Source of the DNA: Zygnema cylindricum
Taxonomy: Eukaryota > Streptophyta > Zygnematophyceae > Zygnematales > Zygnemataceae
Reading direction: 5' to 3'
DNA length: 64,000 nucleotides
Assembly (NCBI GenBank): GCA_037447655.1
Contig: JBBHKE010001887.1
Location: 42,501 to 106,500 of the forward strand
The stretch's first letter is position 1; each line of letters starts with the position of its first letter. The position numbers and the translations under genes are program-made. Shown one piece after another: positions 1-9,573 of the stretch. Below the pieces are notes generated by a model. The model made no database searches. It had not been told where the DNA came from and was given only the letters and a program-made list of their open reading frames with translations.

Positions 1-660
1 CAGAGAGAGGAAGGAGATAAGTAGAGAGAGGACAGTGTAGAGAAAAAGGATAAAATAGATGACTGAAACAGCACTAGTAAATTATTAGAATTAAAACTTT
101 CTAGGAATTAACTACACTTAATTGTGTATTGCCACGTGGCTTATCACGGCTCACTTATGGTTCAAGAAACCACTCACTCAAATTAGAGTGAATAACTCTA
201 ATGGCGCTGAGCTTTGTAGAAATACAACACCAAAATTTTAAATAATTGAAAACAGAATTGGAGTTATCAGCAAGGGAAAAAATGCTTCATGATGCAATCA
301 AAATCCGTACTTCAAATTTTGAAGGAAACAGATATTTCATATCCTCTATTGAAAAAATAACCATTTCTTCAAGTTAACAGTCCTGATCGAAATCTTACAA
401 CATTGAAATTCTCTTCCTCTTCAAATTTATTTCTTTACTTATCCTCCCTTCTTACATCTTAATATCAGGATCCCCAATCAGGAAAAAAATCTCCAGAATT
501 AAACACAATTTTTGAAACCCTGATCAGGCAAAAAAGTTCCAAAATAATAAAAAAAATTTAAACCTATCAGACAGAAATTCTCCAACATCGTACGCAAATT
601 TTGAAACCCTAATCAGGCAGAAAAGCTCGAAAATGATAAACAAATATGAAAGCTGTCTCA
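1..660. other. AT-rich sequence without a recognised gene
   Basis: I see no coding region or RNA gene here. Later exons of the minus-strand candidate gene at 667–924 should lie in this stretch or beyond the window edge, but I could not recognise one. A CCACGTGG G-box-like palindrome lies near 131–140. Confidence 0.5.
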
Positions 661-666
661 AGATAC

Positions 667-924
667 CTCAGAAGCTTTCTCTGGAGCGGTACTTCCAGTA
701 GCAGCGAAGGCAGAAACGACACGAGACCCATGCTTGAATCCAGAAGAGCGAGAAAGAGATACTGAATCACCAACAAATAGGAGAGAAAGGGAAACAGAAC
801 AATCTTTGAAAGAAGGGAAAAGGCTAGAAGGTACTATATTACGTGACGGAGAAAAGGAAGAAGAAGAAGACTCGCACGAGCAAGGGAGAAGAGAAGACGA
901 AGCTTGCCAACGGAGAGCAGCCAT
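667..924 (-). CDS. Candidate first exon of a plastid-targeted protein
   Basis: An 86-codon open segment starts at an ATG (complement 922–924) in a strong context (AGCCATGGC) and ends at codon boundary TCT GAG followed by a consensus-like donor GTATCT (complement 661–666). The translation begins MAALRWQASSSLL, is very rich in Ser with few acidic residues in its first 50 positions, and reaches VVSAFAATGS near its end. This composition is typical of a chloroplast transit peptide running into the mature N-terminus. A second in-frame ATG lies five codons upstream; I prefer 924 for its context. The mature protein lies in downstream exons that I cannot identify, so function is unknown. A chance open frame in GA-rich DNA is possible, but the start context, targeting-like composition and in-phase donor together favour a real exon. 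Confidence 0.45.
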
Positions 925-1035
925 GGCTGAATAGCTCAATGAAATTGACTGAGTGAACAGAGAAGATGGTACAAATATCTGAATGAGAATTGATTAATAT
1001 TTTATAATTTTTATTGGAAAATATGTTACCATCAA

Positions 1036-1108
1036 GCGCCTGTAACTCAGTGGATAGAGTGTTTGCTTCCTAAGCAAAAGGTCGCAGGTTCGACCCCTGT
1101 CTGGCGCG
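1036..1108 (+). tRNA. tRNA-Arg (anticodon CCT)
   Basis: A complete 73-nt cloverleaf can be drawn. The acceptor stem GCGCCTG (1036–1042) pairs with CTGGCGC (1101–1107) with one T·T mismatch, and the discriminator is G1108. The D arm is ACTC/GAGT with loop AGTGGATA. The anticodon stem TTTGC/GCAAA closes the loop TTCCTAA, giving anticodon CCT (1069–1071), which reads AGG as arginine. The T arm is GCAGG–TTCGACC–CCTGT with one G·T pair. CCA is not encoded and there is no intron, as expected for a eukaryotic nuclear tRNA gene. A/B boxes are internal, and a TTTTTCTTTT tract follows at 1114–1124 as a Pol III terminator. Confidence 0.95.
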
Positions 1109-1113
1109 ATTCA

Positions 1114-1124
1114 TTTTTCTTTTA
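1114..1124 (+). terminator. Pol III oligo-T terminator of tRNA-Arg
   Basis: The T-rich run ATTTTTCTTTTAC begins a few bases after the discriminator base of the tRNA and is the expected Pol III stop signal. Confidence 0.6.
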
Positions 1125-1740
1125 CAAAATTTAGACTTGCTGTCTTATACAATTTCAGCGTGAACATAAGGGACTGCTTGGTAACGTACAGTAGTGCAAC
1201 GTGGCTCACCATAGGTCATTTATCAAGTAAATAGTATTATTAACTCTAAATAGTGTTCTAGCTTAAAAAACACCCACTCGAAATAGAGCGATTAATTTTA
1301 ATTGCGGGTAGTTGGTTTTTGACCGGAAACCATTTATTAGTCTTAATAACACTCTTGAAGTGACCCACAATAAGCAACATTGCGAAACATAATGTAGTGT
1401 TGTTAATTCTAATAAGTGTTAACGCTACTAATTTACTATCTTAAATGATTCAAGAGGTCGACTTCTATTTGGCAATGATTTTGTGAATATAATTTCAGCA
1501 TTTTGGAGGATAAGAAATTAGATGATTCCACTTTTTCTGCATGTTTTGCAGTTGTGGAGGCTTGGCAACATGAATAAATTGTAGTAATGTTACATTAAAA
1601 TGATGGAATTTCAAAAAACAATTTTCTCTTCAACGATTCAATTGGAGAGATATTTTATTTTATGATAACTGTCGCAATATCCTACATGCCCTGACCAATT
1701 GCGGATTGCTCAATTTTCCCATGTCCAGAGTACCACATTC

Positions 1741-1840
1741 AAATTCTAAAATTTGATCGTCAAATTCCAAAATTTGATCGTCAATTTCCAACATTGATTG
1801 TCAAATTCCAAAATTTGATTGTCAATTTCCAAAATTTTGA
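1741..1840. repeat. 21-bp tandem repeat
   Basis: About 4.5 copies of a ~21-bp unit resembling AAATTCCAAAATTTGATCGTC. Later copies differ by point changes (GATCGTC versus GATTGTC). It lies in otherwise featureless AT-rich DNA (1125–2140) between the tRNA gene and the purine-rich tracts. Confidence 0.8.
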
Positions 1841-2123
1841 GAATTGTTTCCAAAGTATAACTGTTAATTTCATCTTCTATTATCCGATGTTCAATAGTAC
1901 GTTTCGAGTATTCAAAAGTCCGAATCTTTAGGGTAAATATAGTTTATATTTTAATTTTCCTAGGGTAACCTTTTTCAATGCCTCTCAGAATTCTCTTATA
2001 AATTTAGGTTGTACCAAAGAATTTAATAAAAGAAAATGTTATTTGATTTAATAATTTAATTCAATTCAATTCAATTTTGTGAATTTTATACCACCTGTTA
2101 TCTTGTTCACTAAGTAAACAAAA

Positions 2124-2580
2124 AGGCGTTTTTATTTATTTATTTGTTTATTTATTTATTTATTTTAATTCCTCAAATTGAAGTTAAAACAAGACTTCCT
2201 AATGGACGAATAATTTCAAATATAAAAGAAGAAAACCAAAAAAACGAAATGAATTCAACAAGATCAGAACAAAATCAAATAAAAAAAAAGGACACATATG
2301 AAACCAAAGTTTCACCGGAGAACTCTCCCAAACTTTTCCCGAAACCGATGAAAACTACATTTCAAATTTAGTGTAAATTTAAAATTTAAAATTAAAATTT
2401 TAATTTCAAACTTTACTTCCAAACTCTAAATTCCAAACTTTAAATCTCAAACTTTAAATTTCCTATACTTTAAAATTTACAATTTCTAACTAAACTTCAA
2501 TTACAAACTAAAAACTTTAATTTCAAACGAAAAACTTAAAAAAAAAAATTCAAAGTTTCATTTCTAACTTTTACTTTGAA
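2124..2580. repeat. Low-complexity AT-rich repeats
   Basis: A (TTTA)n run lies at about 2128–2165. From about 2375 to 2570 a degenerate motif of the type AAACTTTAAATTTC recurs. There is no coding signal: the short open frame here is compositionally biased. Confidence 0.6.
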
Positions 2581-2847
2581 CTTTTATATCGAAATCATCC
2601 GTAACGACAAAATATTTTTGAGGTCCTTTATTACGATAAAGAGTTCCAAAACTCGGAGGAGGAAATCCTTCCGGAGATTTTAAAAATTCTTCAGGATATT
2701 TTACGAAAATTAACGAGAGTCCATGAGGGGGAGCAGTGGAAGAAATTCTCGCAACTTTTTCTCGGTCAGCTGCCCGAAGTAAAAGAGGGATAGAAGAGGG
2801 AGAGACCGAGCCCCTTCCAATGGCTAGGAGGTGACCGACCTGTCAGA

Positions 2848-3035
2848 AAATAGAGGGAGAGGGAGAGGGAGAGGGAGAGGGAGGAGACTGAACTGTTAAA
2901 AAAATAAAGGGAGAGAGAGAGGGAGGAGACCGTACCTTTAAAAATATGAGGGAGAGGGAGTGGAAGTGGGAGAGGAAGAGGAAGAGGGAGAGGGGAGAAG
3001 GAGAGGGAGAGGGAGAGGGAGAGGGAGAAAGTTAT
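2848..3035. repeat. Purine-rich GAGGGA microsatellite
   Basis: Runs of (GAGGGA)n and (GAGA)n on the + strand are interrupted by short unique segments. Open frames on both strands are artefacts of the repeat. This is the purine counterpart of the pyrimidine-rich tract at 3320–4010. Confidence 0.75.
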
Positions 3036-3319
3036 AAAAAACATACCATATTTCGAACTTGTTTATATAAAAAACCTGTCCCTTCGATCTCAAAACGGAA
3101 ACCATTTTCCTGTAACACCCAAAAACAAAAAACCTCCCGACAACCATTGGTAAAAAATCCTTAACTGCCCAAACTCACAAAATACCAAATTGTAAAAATA
3201 CTATACACAAAAAAAAACAAAAAAAGGGGGGAAAAAAAAAAAAAAACGACTTTAGAAAATCAGCAATTACTGCTTCACCTACATTCTTAACCGAGATTTC
3301 TTATCCGATCTACCGCTTC

Positions 3320-4010
3320 TTTCTCGCATTTTTTTCTTTCTTCCAATATCCCTCTCCTTCCTCCCAATTAACCTTTTTTCCTCCAAAACTACTTTTTTTT
3401 GCCTTTACCTCTCCTTTCTCCCAATTTCCCTCTTTCCCCCCAAAATTTCTCTCTCCTTTGTCCCAACTTAACCTTTCTCCCACCTTCCCTCTCTCCCACT
3501 TTCCCTCTCTCTCACTTTCACTCTCTATTCCCTTTCTCCTTACCTCTCCTATTGTCAAATCACAAAATTTTCCTCGCAAGATCCCTCTTCTTCACTAAAG
3601 ACAAATTCACAACATCGTGTTCTCTCCTCTCTCTCCCACTTTCTCTCTCCTTTCTCTCTCTCTCTCTCCCTTTACCTCTTCTCTCAAACCGAATTGCCAT
3701 ATTTTCCTCACCAAATGTCTCTCCTTAACTAAGACAAATTCGCCAAAGCTGAAAATTTGTGTTCTCTCCCTTCTCTCACTTGCCATTCCCTCCCCTCTCC
3801 TCTCGCACTCTCCCTCCCCTCTCCCTCTTTTTCCATCCCTTGCCTTTCTCTTACTCCTTTAAAATCAAATTGGGATATGTTCTCACAGTATCCGATTCTC
3901 AAAAAGCCAAAAAAATGTATTCTCTCAACCCTCTCTCACTTTCCCTCCTTCCTTTCTGCCACTTTCCCTCTCCTTTCTCACTCTTTACCTCTTCTCTCAA
4001 ATCGAATCAC
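3320..4010. repeat. Polypyrimidine (CTCTCC-type) tract downstream of the TruA gene
   Basis: Some 690 bp consists largely of C and T on the + strand with repeated short words (TCTCTCCCACTTTCCCTC and variants). It lies where the missing 3' exons of the minus-strand pseudouridine synthase would be expected. No TruA-like peptide is recognisable in it, so it may be a repeat-expanded intron. Confidence 0.6.
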
Positions 4011-4024
4011 GATATTTTCCTCAC

Positions 4025-4368
4025 CGGATCCCTCTCTTTCACTAAAGACGAATTGGCAAATGACGAAAAATCGTGTTTTCCCAGGAAAAGCCGAGCTCCT
4101 TCCTCCATTAACTCTCTCTCTAAACGGTGGTTTACATGGAGAGAATATCGACTTAAAAAAGGGTTTAAAACAGGACAATTTTGTATTCGATAATGGTAAA
4201 TTTTTCCCAAAGGAGAATATCGAGCGTGGAAAGAAGGGGAGACTCCGGATAATTGTAAAATTCGTATATTGTGAGGTAAAACCCCATTTAAAGACAAATG
4301 GGTTTTAGAGAGGTCGGGAAATGGAGTTTCTGTTGCAAAATGGACCACCTGGAGAGAAAGGGAGAGAG

Positions 4369-4403
<35 letters not shown>

Positions 4404-6719
4404 TGGAGAGAGAGAGAGGGAAGTGGAGAGAGTGAGAGAGGGAGTGGAGAGAAAGGGGGAGAGAGAGAGAGAGAGAGAGAGAAAGAGGGTAGAGTGGGGT
4501 TAAGAAAGGTCAAAAAAAATTGTTATAATTTTCCTGTAATTGTTTTCCGTTAATTGTAACTGACATGTTCTCCACATATAAATCTGCAATTCTGTTTTCT
4601 AAATCTAACTGTTTCCGTTTGGCGAGACTGACCAGTCCTTACACATGTACAAACTTGCAATCCTGTTATCTATCTGTTAATAGTTCTCAGTTTGGTGTAA
4701 CTGAACTGGCCTGTCACATGTACTAAACTCAAGGTCCCATCCTCTAACCGTTGACTGTTTTCCGTTTATTGTAACTGAACCTGTCCTTCTAATGGACACC
4801 CTTGCAGTTTCTGTTTTTCTCCGTTGAGTGTAACTGACCTGTTTCTTACAAGCTACAAACTTGCAGTTCCAGTTTTAGCAGTTTAATATTTTCCGTTTAA
4901 TGTGACTGACCTGTCCTTTACATGTTACAGATTTGCAGTTCCATTTATAACAGTTTACTGTATTCCGTTCAATGTGACTGACCTGTCCTTCTGCGTGTAC
5001 ACCAGCGTCAGTTCTTCCAGCGGCCACAACCGACAAAATTTTTCGATTCTGACCGGAAATTTTGCGAAGGGCCTCTTCAATAAAATGTTGGACAGTCAAT
5101 TCTGACTTCTGCAATTGCCATCCTGAAAATTCCCAAGAAACGAAAACCACACAAAAAAAGGTTCTGGATCCTCAAAAATACCTCTTGCACAGATGAAAAA
5201 CCTTGAACTAGCCGCAAAATACCGATAAGTTCACTGCCTATTGCTATCAGTGCTAGACATTTTTGGGCACTAAATCGTTTTTCACTTTATCGTCAACCGT
5301 TGGTTTGTTTTTTTTAGAACTAGCAATTCAAAGGTGATGGTCTCACCTTCTGATCCTGATATCACGATCAAAAATCGGAAAACTTTTTGATGGGAAAAAG
5401 TAGTTTGAATGCCCTAAAAATGTTTAACGCAAGTTATCTTGAAATACAGCAGAAAAAACACTAGTGGCATTGCAGATTTCAGGAAGTGTTGAAATTCTCT
5501 TCAGAAAATTAATAAGCAATTAAAAAAAAGTCAAGTAGGCTGCCCACCGCTATTAGAGTCAATCACTTTTATTCAAGTGCATTGTTGTTTGACCCAAAAT
5601 CACAAATCAGAACAATATCTAGTTTGCTGGCCAACAATGAGCCACGTGGAAAAACACAATTTGGTGTAGTTAATTCCAATAAAGTGTTAACGCTCATAAT
5701 TCCAATGGTGATGGGTCTTGTAGTCCAATTAAGCCAGTCCCAAGGTCAATGATTTGGTCAAACAATTCATAGAAGAGATGAAATTTTATGTAGTTGAGAA
5801 ATAAGTTGTAACAAAGAAACAGTGCAAGAAACCAAATGATAATAATGATAACAAAACTGAATGTAGCATGAAGAATGTTGACTTTCATGAACTTCAAAGC
5901 ACAAGGTACCAAAGTACAGCAGGACAATGTTCAAAAGGACCAAATACAACGTACAATGTACAAAAGTAGTAAAGTTCAAAGTGGACAACATAAACCTCTT
6001 TTGCGGGAAAGCATACGAAGCAAGATGTCATCTCACCTAGTAACTTCCTACATTTAATTAAACCTCAATTTTGGTTTAATATAACTAATAAATATGGCCA
6101 CAGTTTTACATAAGTTTTTGAACTATGATTTCAAGACTTTATTAAACCCTGGAAAAAAAAGGGTTTGAGACATACCTGCATAATCGGTGCCGTCGTAAGC
6201 CATTACCATTCTATATTTGTATTTGGGAAGTACTAATTCAGATTCTAAAGAAACAGATTCTTTGAGAAGCGTCAATTCTGATTCTAAAGAAAAGGTTTCT
6301 TTGGGAAGCATTGATTCTGATTCTAAAGAAACAGATTCTTTGGGAAGCATCAGTTCTGATTCTAAGGGAGAAGCTTCTTTGAAAAGTACTGATTCTGATT
6401 CTAAAGAAAGAGATTCCAAAGAGGAATTTATATTCAATGCAGTCTTAGAATCCAAATTTGGACCAACTGACATATTTAACTGACACATAGAACACATCAA
6501 TTTGTTGGTAGAGAAATGGTTAATATAATAAGTAGAATTGCAGGAATGGAAAAAAGTTGTCCATTGAAAGGAATTTCTATTTCCAAGAAAAACATTCTTG
6601 GAATTGCAACATTTTTTTCTATTTGAAAGAAAATTTTGAGTGATTGTTTTCGGAGAGAACGCTATGGAAAAACTCAAAAGAAAAAATGTCGTAGAACGGG
6701 AAGAAAAAATTAAAGCCAT
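4025..6719 (-). CDS. TruA-type tRNA pseudouridine synthase, three exons, 3' part not located
   Basis: This enzyme isomerises uridines near the tRNA anticodon arm (positions 38–40 in bacterial TruA). Exon 1 is complement(6176–6719), 181 codons plus one base. Exon 2 is complement(4983–5122). Exon 3 is complement(4025–4348). Junctions are GT–AG and in phase (donors GTATGT, GTCAGT, GTGAGG; acceptors TTTTCAG, CTCTCCAG). Family motifs run in order: YDGTDYAGWQ across exons 1/2, GRTDAGVHAEGQVVHF across exons 2/3 with the catalytic Asp in RTDAG, then LNGVLPHNIRIL and the FHARYSPLGKIYHYRI segment in exon 3. The ~170-residue N-terminal extension starts with a hydrophobic and Ser-rich stretch that could target an organelle, and contains a 13-residue tandem repeat. 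The last ~100 or more residues are missing; they are presumably in further exons below 4025 or lost. Identification of the family is firm; whether the gene is intact is not. Confidence 0.85.
4350..4500. repeat. GA-rich tract at the 3' end of TruA intron 2
   Basis: A (GA)n/GAGGGAGTGGAGA-type run on the + strand. On the coding strand it forms a ~150-bp polypyrimidine tract directly before the CTCTCCAG acceptor of exon 3. Confidence 0.75.
4540..4990 (-). repeat. Splice-donor-containing tandem repeat in TruA intron 2
   Basis: On the minus strand, intron 2 starts with about seven degenerate copies of a 66–78-bp unit. Each ends in a sequence like GGACAG|GTCAGTCACAT, copying the exon 2 end and its donor. 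Copies lie near 4978, 4906, 4833, 4774, 4700, 4630 and 4562. The copy at 4983 is the real exon end, because only there does the upstream sequence encode GRTDAGVHAEG. Confidence 0.75.
5123..6175 (-). other. Intron 1 of the TruA-type gene
   Basis: A 1053-bp GT–AG intron, phase 1 (donor GTATGT at complement 6170–6175, acceptor CAG ending at complement 5123). No separate gene is seen inside. A CCACGTGG palindrome occurs near 5642–5650. Confidence 0.75.
6225..6420 (-). repeat. 39-bp coding minisatellite in exon 1 of the TruA-type gene
   Basis: About five copies of a 39-bp unit encode a 13-residue repeat of the form K-E-S-V-S-L-E-S-E-x-x-L-P. Because 39 is divisible by three, copy-number change keeps the reading frame. 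It lies in the poorly conserved N-terminal extension, just before the catalytic-domain motif YDGTDYAG. Confidence 0.8.
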
Positions 6720-7424
6720 GATAAAAACCCTTTAACTACTTTATTTCATAAATGTCTTTTCATAACAACTATAATTCATGACATAAACCACTTCAACTAT
6801 TTAACATCATATTTGACTTTTCGTATAATTCAAAAAATAAAACCCTTCAACTACTTAACTTCATCACTTTTTTTCATACAAACTATAATTCATGAGAGAA
6901 AATATCTTCAATTCGGAAAAACAAAAAAATAATACTCAAATTTCTTAATTCAAGTGACTCATATAGCAAAATGTGAGAGGTATAACTCTAAAAAAAAATG
7001 ATATTTTCATTTAATTTTCAAAAATTGCTTGCTGCTCCAAAATAACCTTTAGGTTTTCAAGATTTAATGTAAAAAAATCGCAAAAATTATGACTTAATAA
7101 TCATAATAATCATAATGATTTTTATGACTTAATGTAAGCTTTTCTAAGCTTGTTTTTGTCACATTTCCCATTTCAAAGGAGCTTGGTCTCCTTTAAAATT
7201 CTGCTTTTAGTTTTTGTGAGATGATTACAAAAATATTTTAGCACAAATTGACAACAGCATCCTTTAGTACGGCCTCCTTCGGAACTGCCACGTGTCGTGT
7301 AGTTGACACGTGTCACATAGTTGACACTTGGCAATAAAACCTAAAATTACCAGGAGAGTGCTGTTTGAACTTTGATGGTTGAAGCTTTGAAGTTTGAAAT
7401 TTGAATGTTGTAATAGGCACTGCA
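6720..7424. other. Region upstream of the TruA-type gene
   Basis: AT-rich with a few degenerate repeats of a motif like ACTATAATTCATGA (6760–6900) and two adjacent CACGTGTC G-box-like sites near 7289–7312. It probably contains the promoter of the minus-strand gene; no TATA box can be assigned with confidence. Confidence 0.4.
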
Positions 7425-7905
7425 AATAGCGTGGATTCACAAAAGTTCTAATAATAATTTTAAAGTGCTCGCACTAAACCAACTCCAAAAAAGTTTTCTG
7501 AAAGAACTTTTAGAAAAAGTCAAGAAATTGGGCACGTGAGAGATCACTCCACGACGCGTCAATTGGTACCTTTCCCCCAATCCGACCGTTCATTCACTCA
7601 AACTAAAATTTGCATAAAATAGTGCGCACTAAAATAAATTTCATAATAGTGTGGATTCACAACAGTTCTATTCAATTATTCATAGTTTTAAAGTGCACGC
7701 ACTAAAACCAACTCCAGAATCGTTTCCTGAAAACTTTTAGATAAAGTCAAGAAATTCGGCAGGTGAGAGGTCATTCCATGACGCGTCAATTGGTAACCTT
7801 TCCTCCCCCCCCCCCCCCCCCACCTTTCCCCCTCCCCCAAATCCGACCGTACATTCACTCAAACTAAACTTTGCATAAAATAAAATGCGCACTAAAATAA
7901 AGTTC
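7425..7905. repeat. Tandem duplication of about 220–260 bp
   Basis: Copy 1 (7425–7644) and copy 2 (7645–~7905) share the order GTGGATTCACAA, CGCACTAAA, CCAACTCCA, GTCAAGAAATT, GACGCGTCAATTGGTA, ATCCGACCGT and CATTCACTCAAACTAAA. Copy 2 is lengthened by a poly-C run (about 7805–7822). No coding potential. Confidence 0.8.
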
Positions 7906-7974
7906 GCACGTGAAAAGTTTAATGCTTCGCGAAACGCTTAAAAGTTAAAACACTGAGCGTAACAAGGAATACCT

Positions 7975-8160
7975 TTTCAGGTGATGTGGCAAAAATAGTG
8001 ACACGTGGCATTCAACGAGGTACCTTACTGCGTTGCATCTGCAGGTTTGAACGTTGAAAGTGACAGTGAAAGAGTAGACACGTGGCAGTGTAAGAAAGCG
8101 ACAGACGATCCGGCTCATGTAGGCACGTGACTGTTGAGGCTTGCCACGTGGCATTCGCAG
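7975..8160. promoter_or_regulatory. Cluster of CACGTG (G-box) palindromes
   Basis: CACGTGGCA or CACGTGACT occurs at about 7993, 8078, 8123 and 8144, four times in 170 bp, with more copies at 7289–7312. CACGTG is the core bound by plant bZIP and bHLH factors. It lies 1.4 kb upstream of the adenosyltransferase start, so the target is unclear. The repeats could also be part of a decayed mobile element. Confidence 0.35.
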
Positions 8161-9573
8161 AAGTGTTCACTGAAGAGGTAAAGTAAAGGTTTAACCTTTT
8201 GAGTTGTTCCTGACAGGAGGTTAAGAGTTAAAATGTCGCAGCAGTTATTATTTGTACTACATTGTTTTTTTGTAGCCACTATTACTTTTTTTCTTTTTTG
8301 TTTGCAGGCACTTATTGTTACAAATTCCTCTACTTATTATGTAAGTATTGGAGAATTTCAGGTTTACAGAAATTTCTGGAAAATTGTTTGTTAATTTTTT
8401 TCACCACATTAAACCATTAAACCATTTTATTACAATTTTTAACCTTGGGAAAATGAAAAAAAAGTTGAGTTTCCTTTTAGCTGTTTATGTCAAATCCCTT
8501 TTTTTTTTTTTTTTTTCAATCCTGTCTGGATTTGTTACTTTTTTAGGTTCCTATTTTTACTTTTTCTTCTTTGGTATTTTTGTTCCCTCTCCCTTTCTCT
8601 CTTCCTCTCCGTCCTCTCCCTCTACCTCTCCCTCTCCCTCCTCTCCCTTTCCCTTTATTTTTGTCGTAAGAAACTTTCAGTTTTTACTTTATTAACTTTG
8701 TCTTTTAAGCTTTAGAGCTTATATCTGAATTCAATTATTGTCTCATTTTTTCTAAGCCAAGACTATCAAATGCACATCATTCTTTTTAAAAGTTCTGAAA
8801 GTCAATGAAAATAAATGTTTTTTAGTCCATGAAAACCAAAACTTTCTTTTAAAATTGGATTTTTAAATTGGATTTTTAAATTGTCATTAGAATGCTGCAA
8901 CGAATTCCGTTATCATGAATATATATTATTATATTATATATATATTATATTATATTATATCATGATTGCCTTATTTTTCATTTCCGAGCATTATAGGGTT
9001 TATCTCTTGCCTGTTCCTCACTCTCACTCTCTCAACCTCCTTGTCTCTCTTTCCTCCCCTCCCTTCTCCCCTCCTCTCTCTCTCTCTTTTTGTTAAAATC
9101 ATCAATGTAACGCTGTTTGTACAACAATTCTTTTAGCAACTGTTGCAGACAAACTTTTTTATTGTATACAAGTTTTTTAAACGTCACTCTTCCCCACATT
9201 ATCTTTTCTTTGTCACCCTATGTTGTTATAACCTGCTTCCCACTGAGGTCATCATTTAAACCTTTCCTTTGTAATTTTTTCCTTTAGAAGCATAAATGAC
9301 GATATTCATATTCACATTCATATTTTTATGTGTGTGTGGGGGTGGGTGGTGTGGGGTGGTGTGGGTGGGTGGGGGGGGGGGGGGGGGGGGGGGGGGCCGT
9401 GCCGTGCGTAGGCGTGCGTGCGTGGGCGTGTTTGTTTGTACTAAACAAATAGGTATGGAGCTTACAAATATTGCATGCTATTTGTATATGTTTATATAAG
9501 AATGTAAAAAATAAGTTTTGACTTTATCTCTTGTACCTTTTTGTGACCGTTCAGATATGATGCATAAGGTCCA
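8161..9573. other. Upstream region of the adenosyltransferase gene with simple repeats
   Basis: Contains a T run (8500–8517), CT-rich tracts (8586–8655, 9015–9090), an (ATATT)n tract (8924–8962) and a G-rich tract ending in a long poly-G (9337–9396). No gene is recognised. The promoter of the plus-strand gene should lie in the last few hundred bases. Confidence 0.45.
9337..9396 (+). repeat. G-rich tract with ~27-bp poly-G, potential G-quadruplex
   Basis: GGGGGTGGGTGGTGTGGGG-type sequence leads into an uninterrupted G run of about 27 bases, followed by GCGTGCGTGCGTGGGCGTG. It ends about 180 bp before the ATG of the adenosyltransferase gene, on the coding strand. Four or more G3+ runs are adjacent, so a G-quadruplex is possible. 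Confidence 0.6.

Noticed and set aside
3399-4308. Several long overlapping plus-strand open frames (LSLPLPSPSF-type)
   Set aside because: They are translations of the CT-rich tract, low in complexity in every frame.
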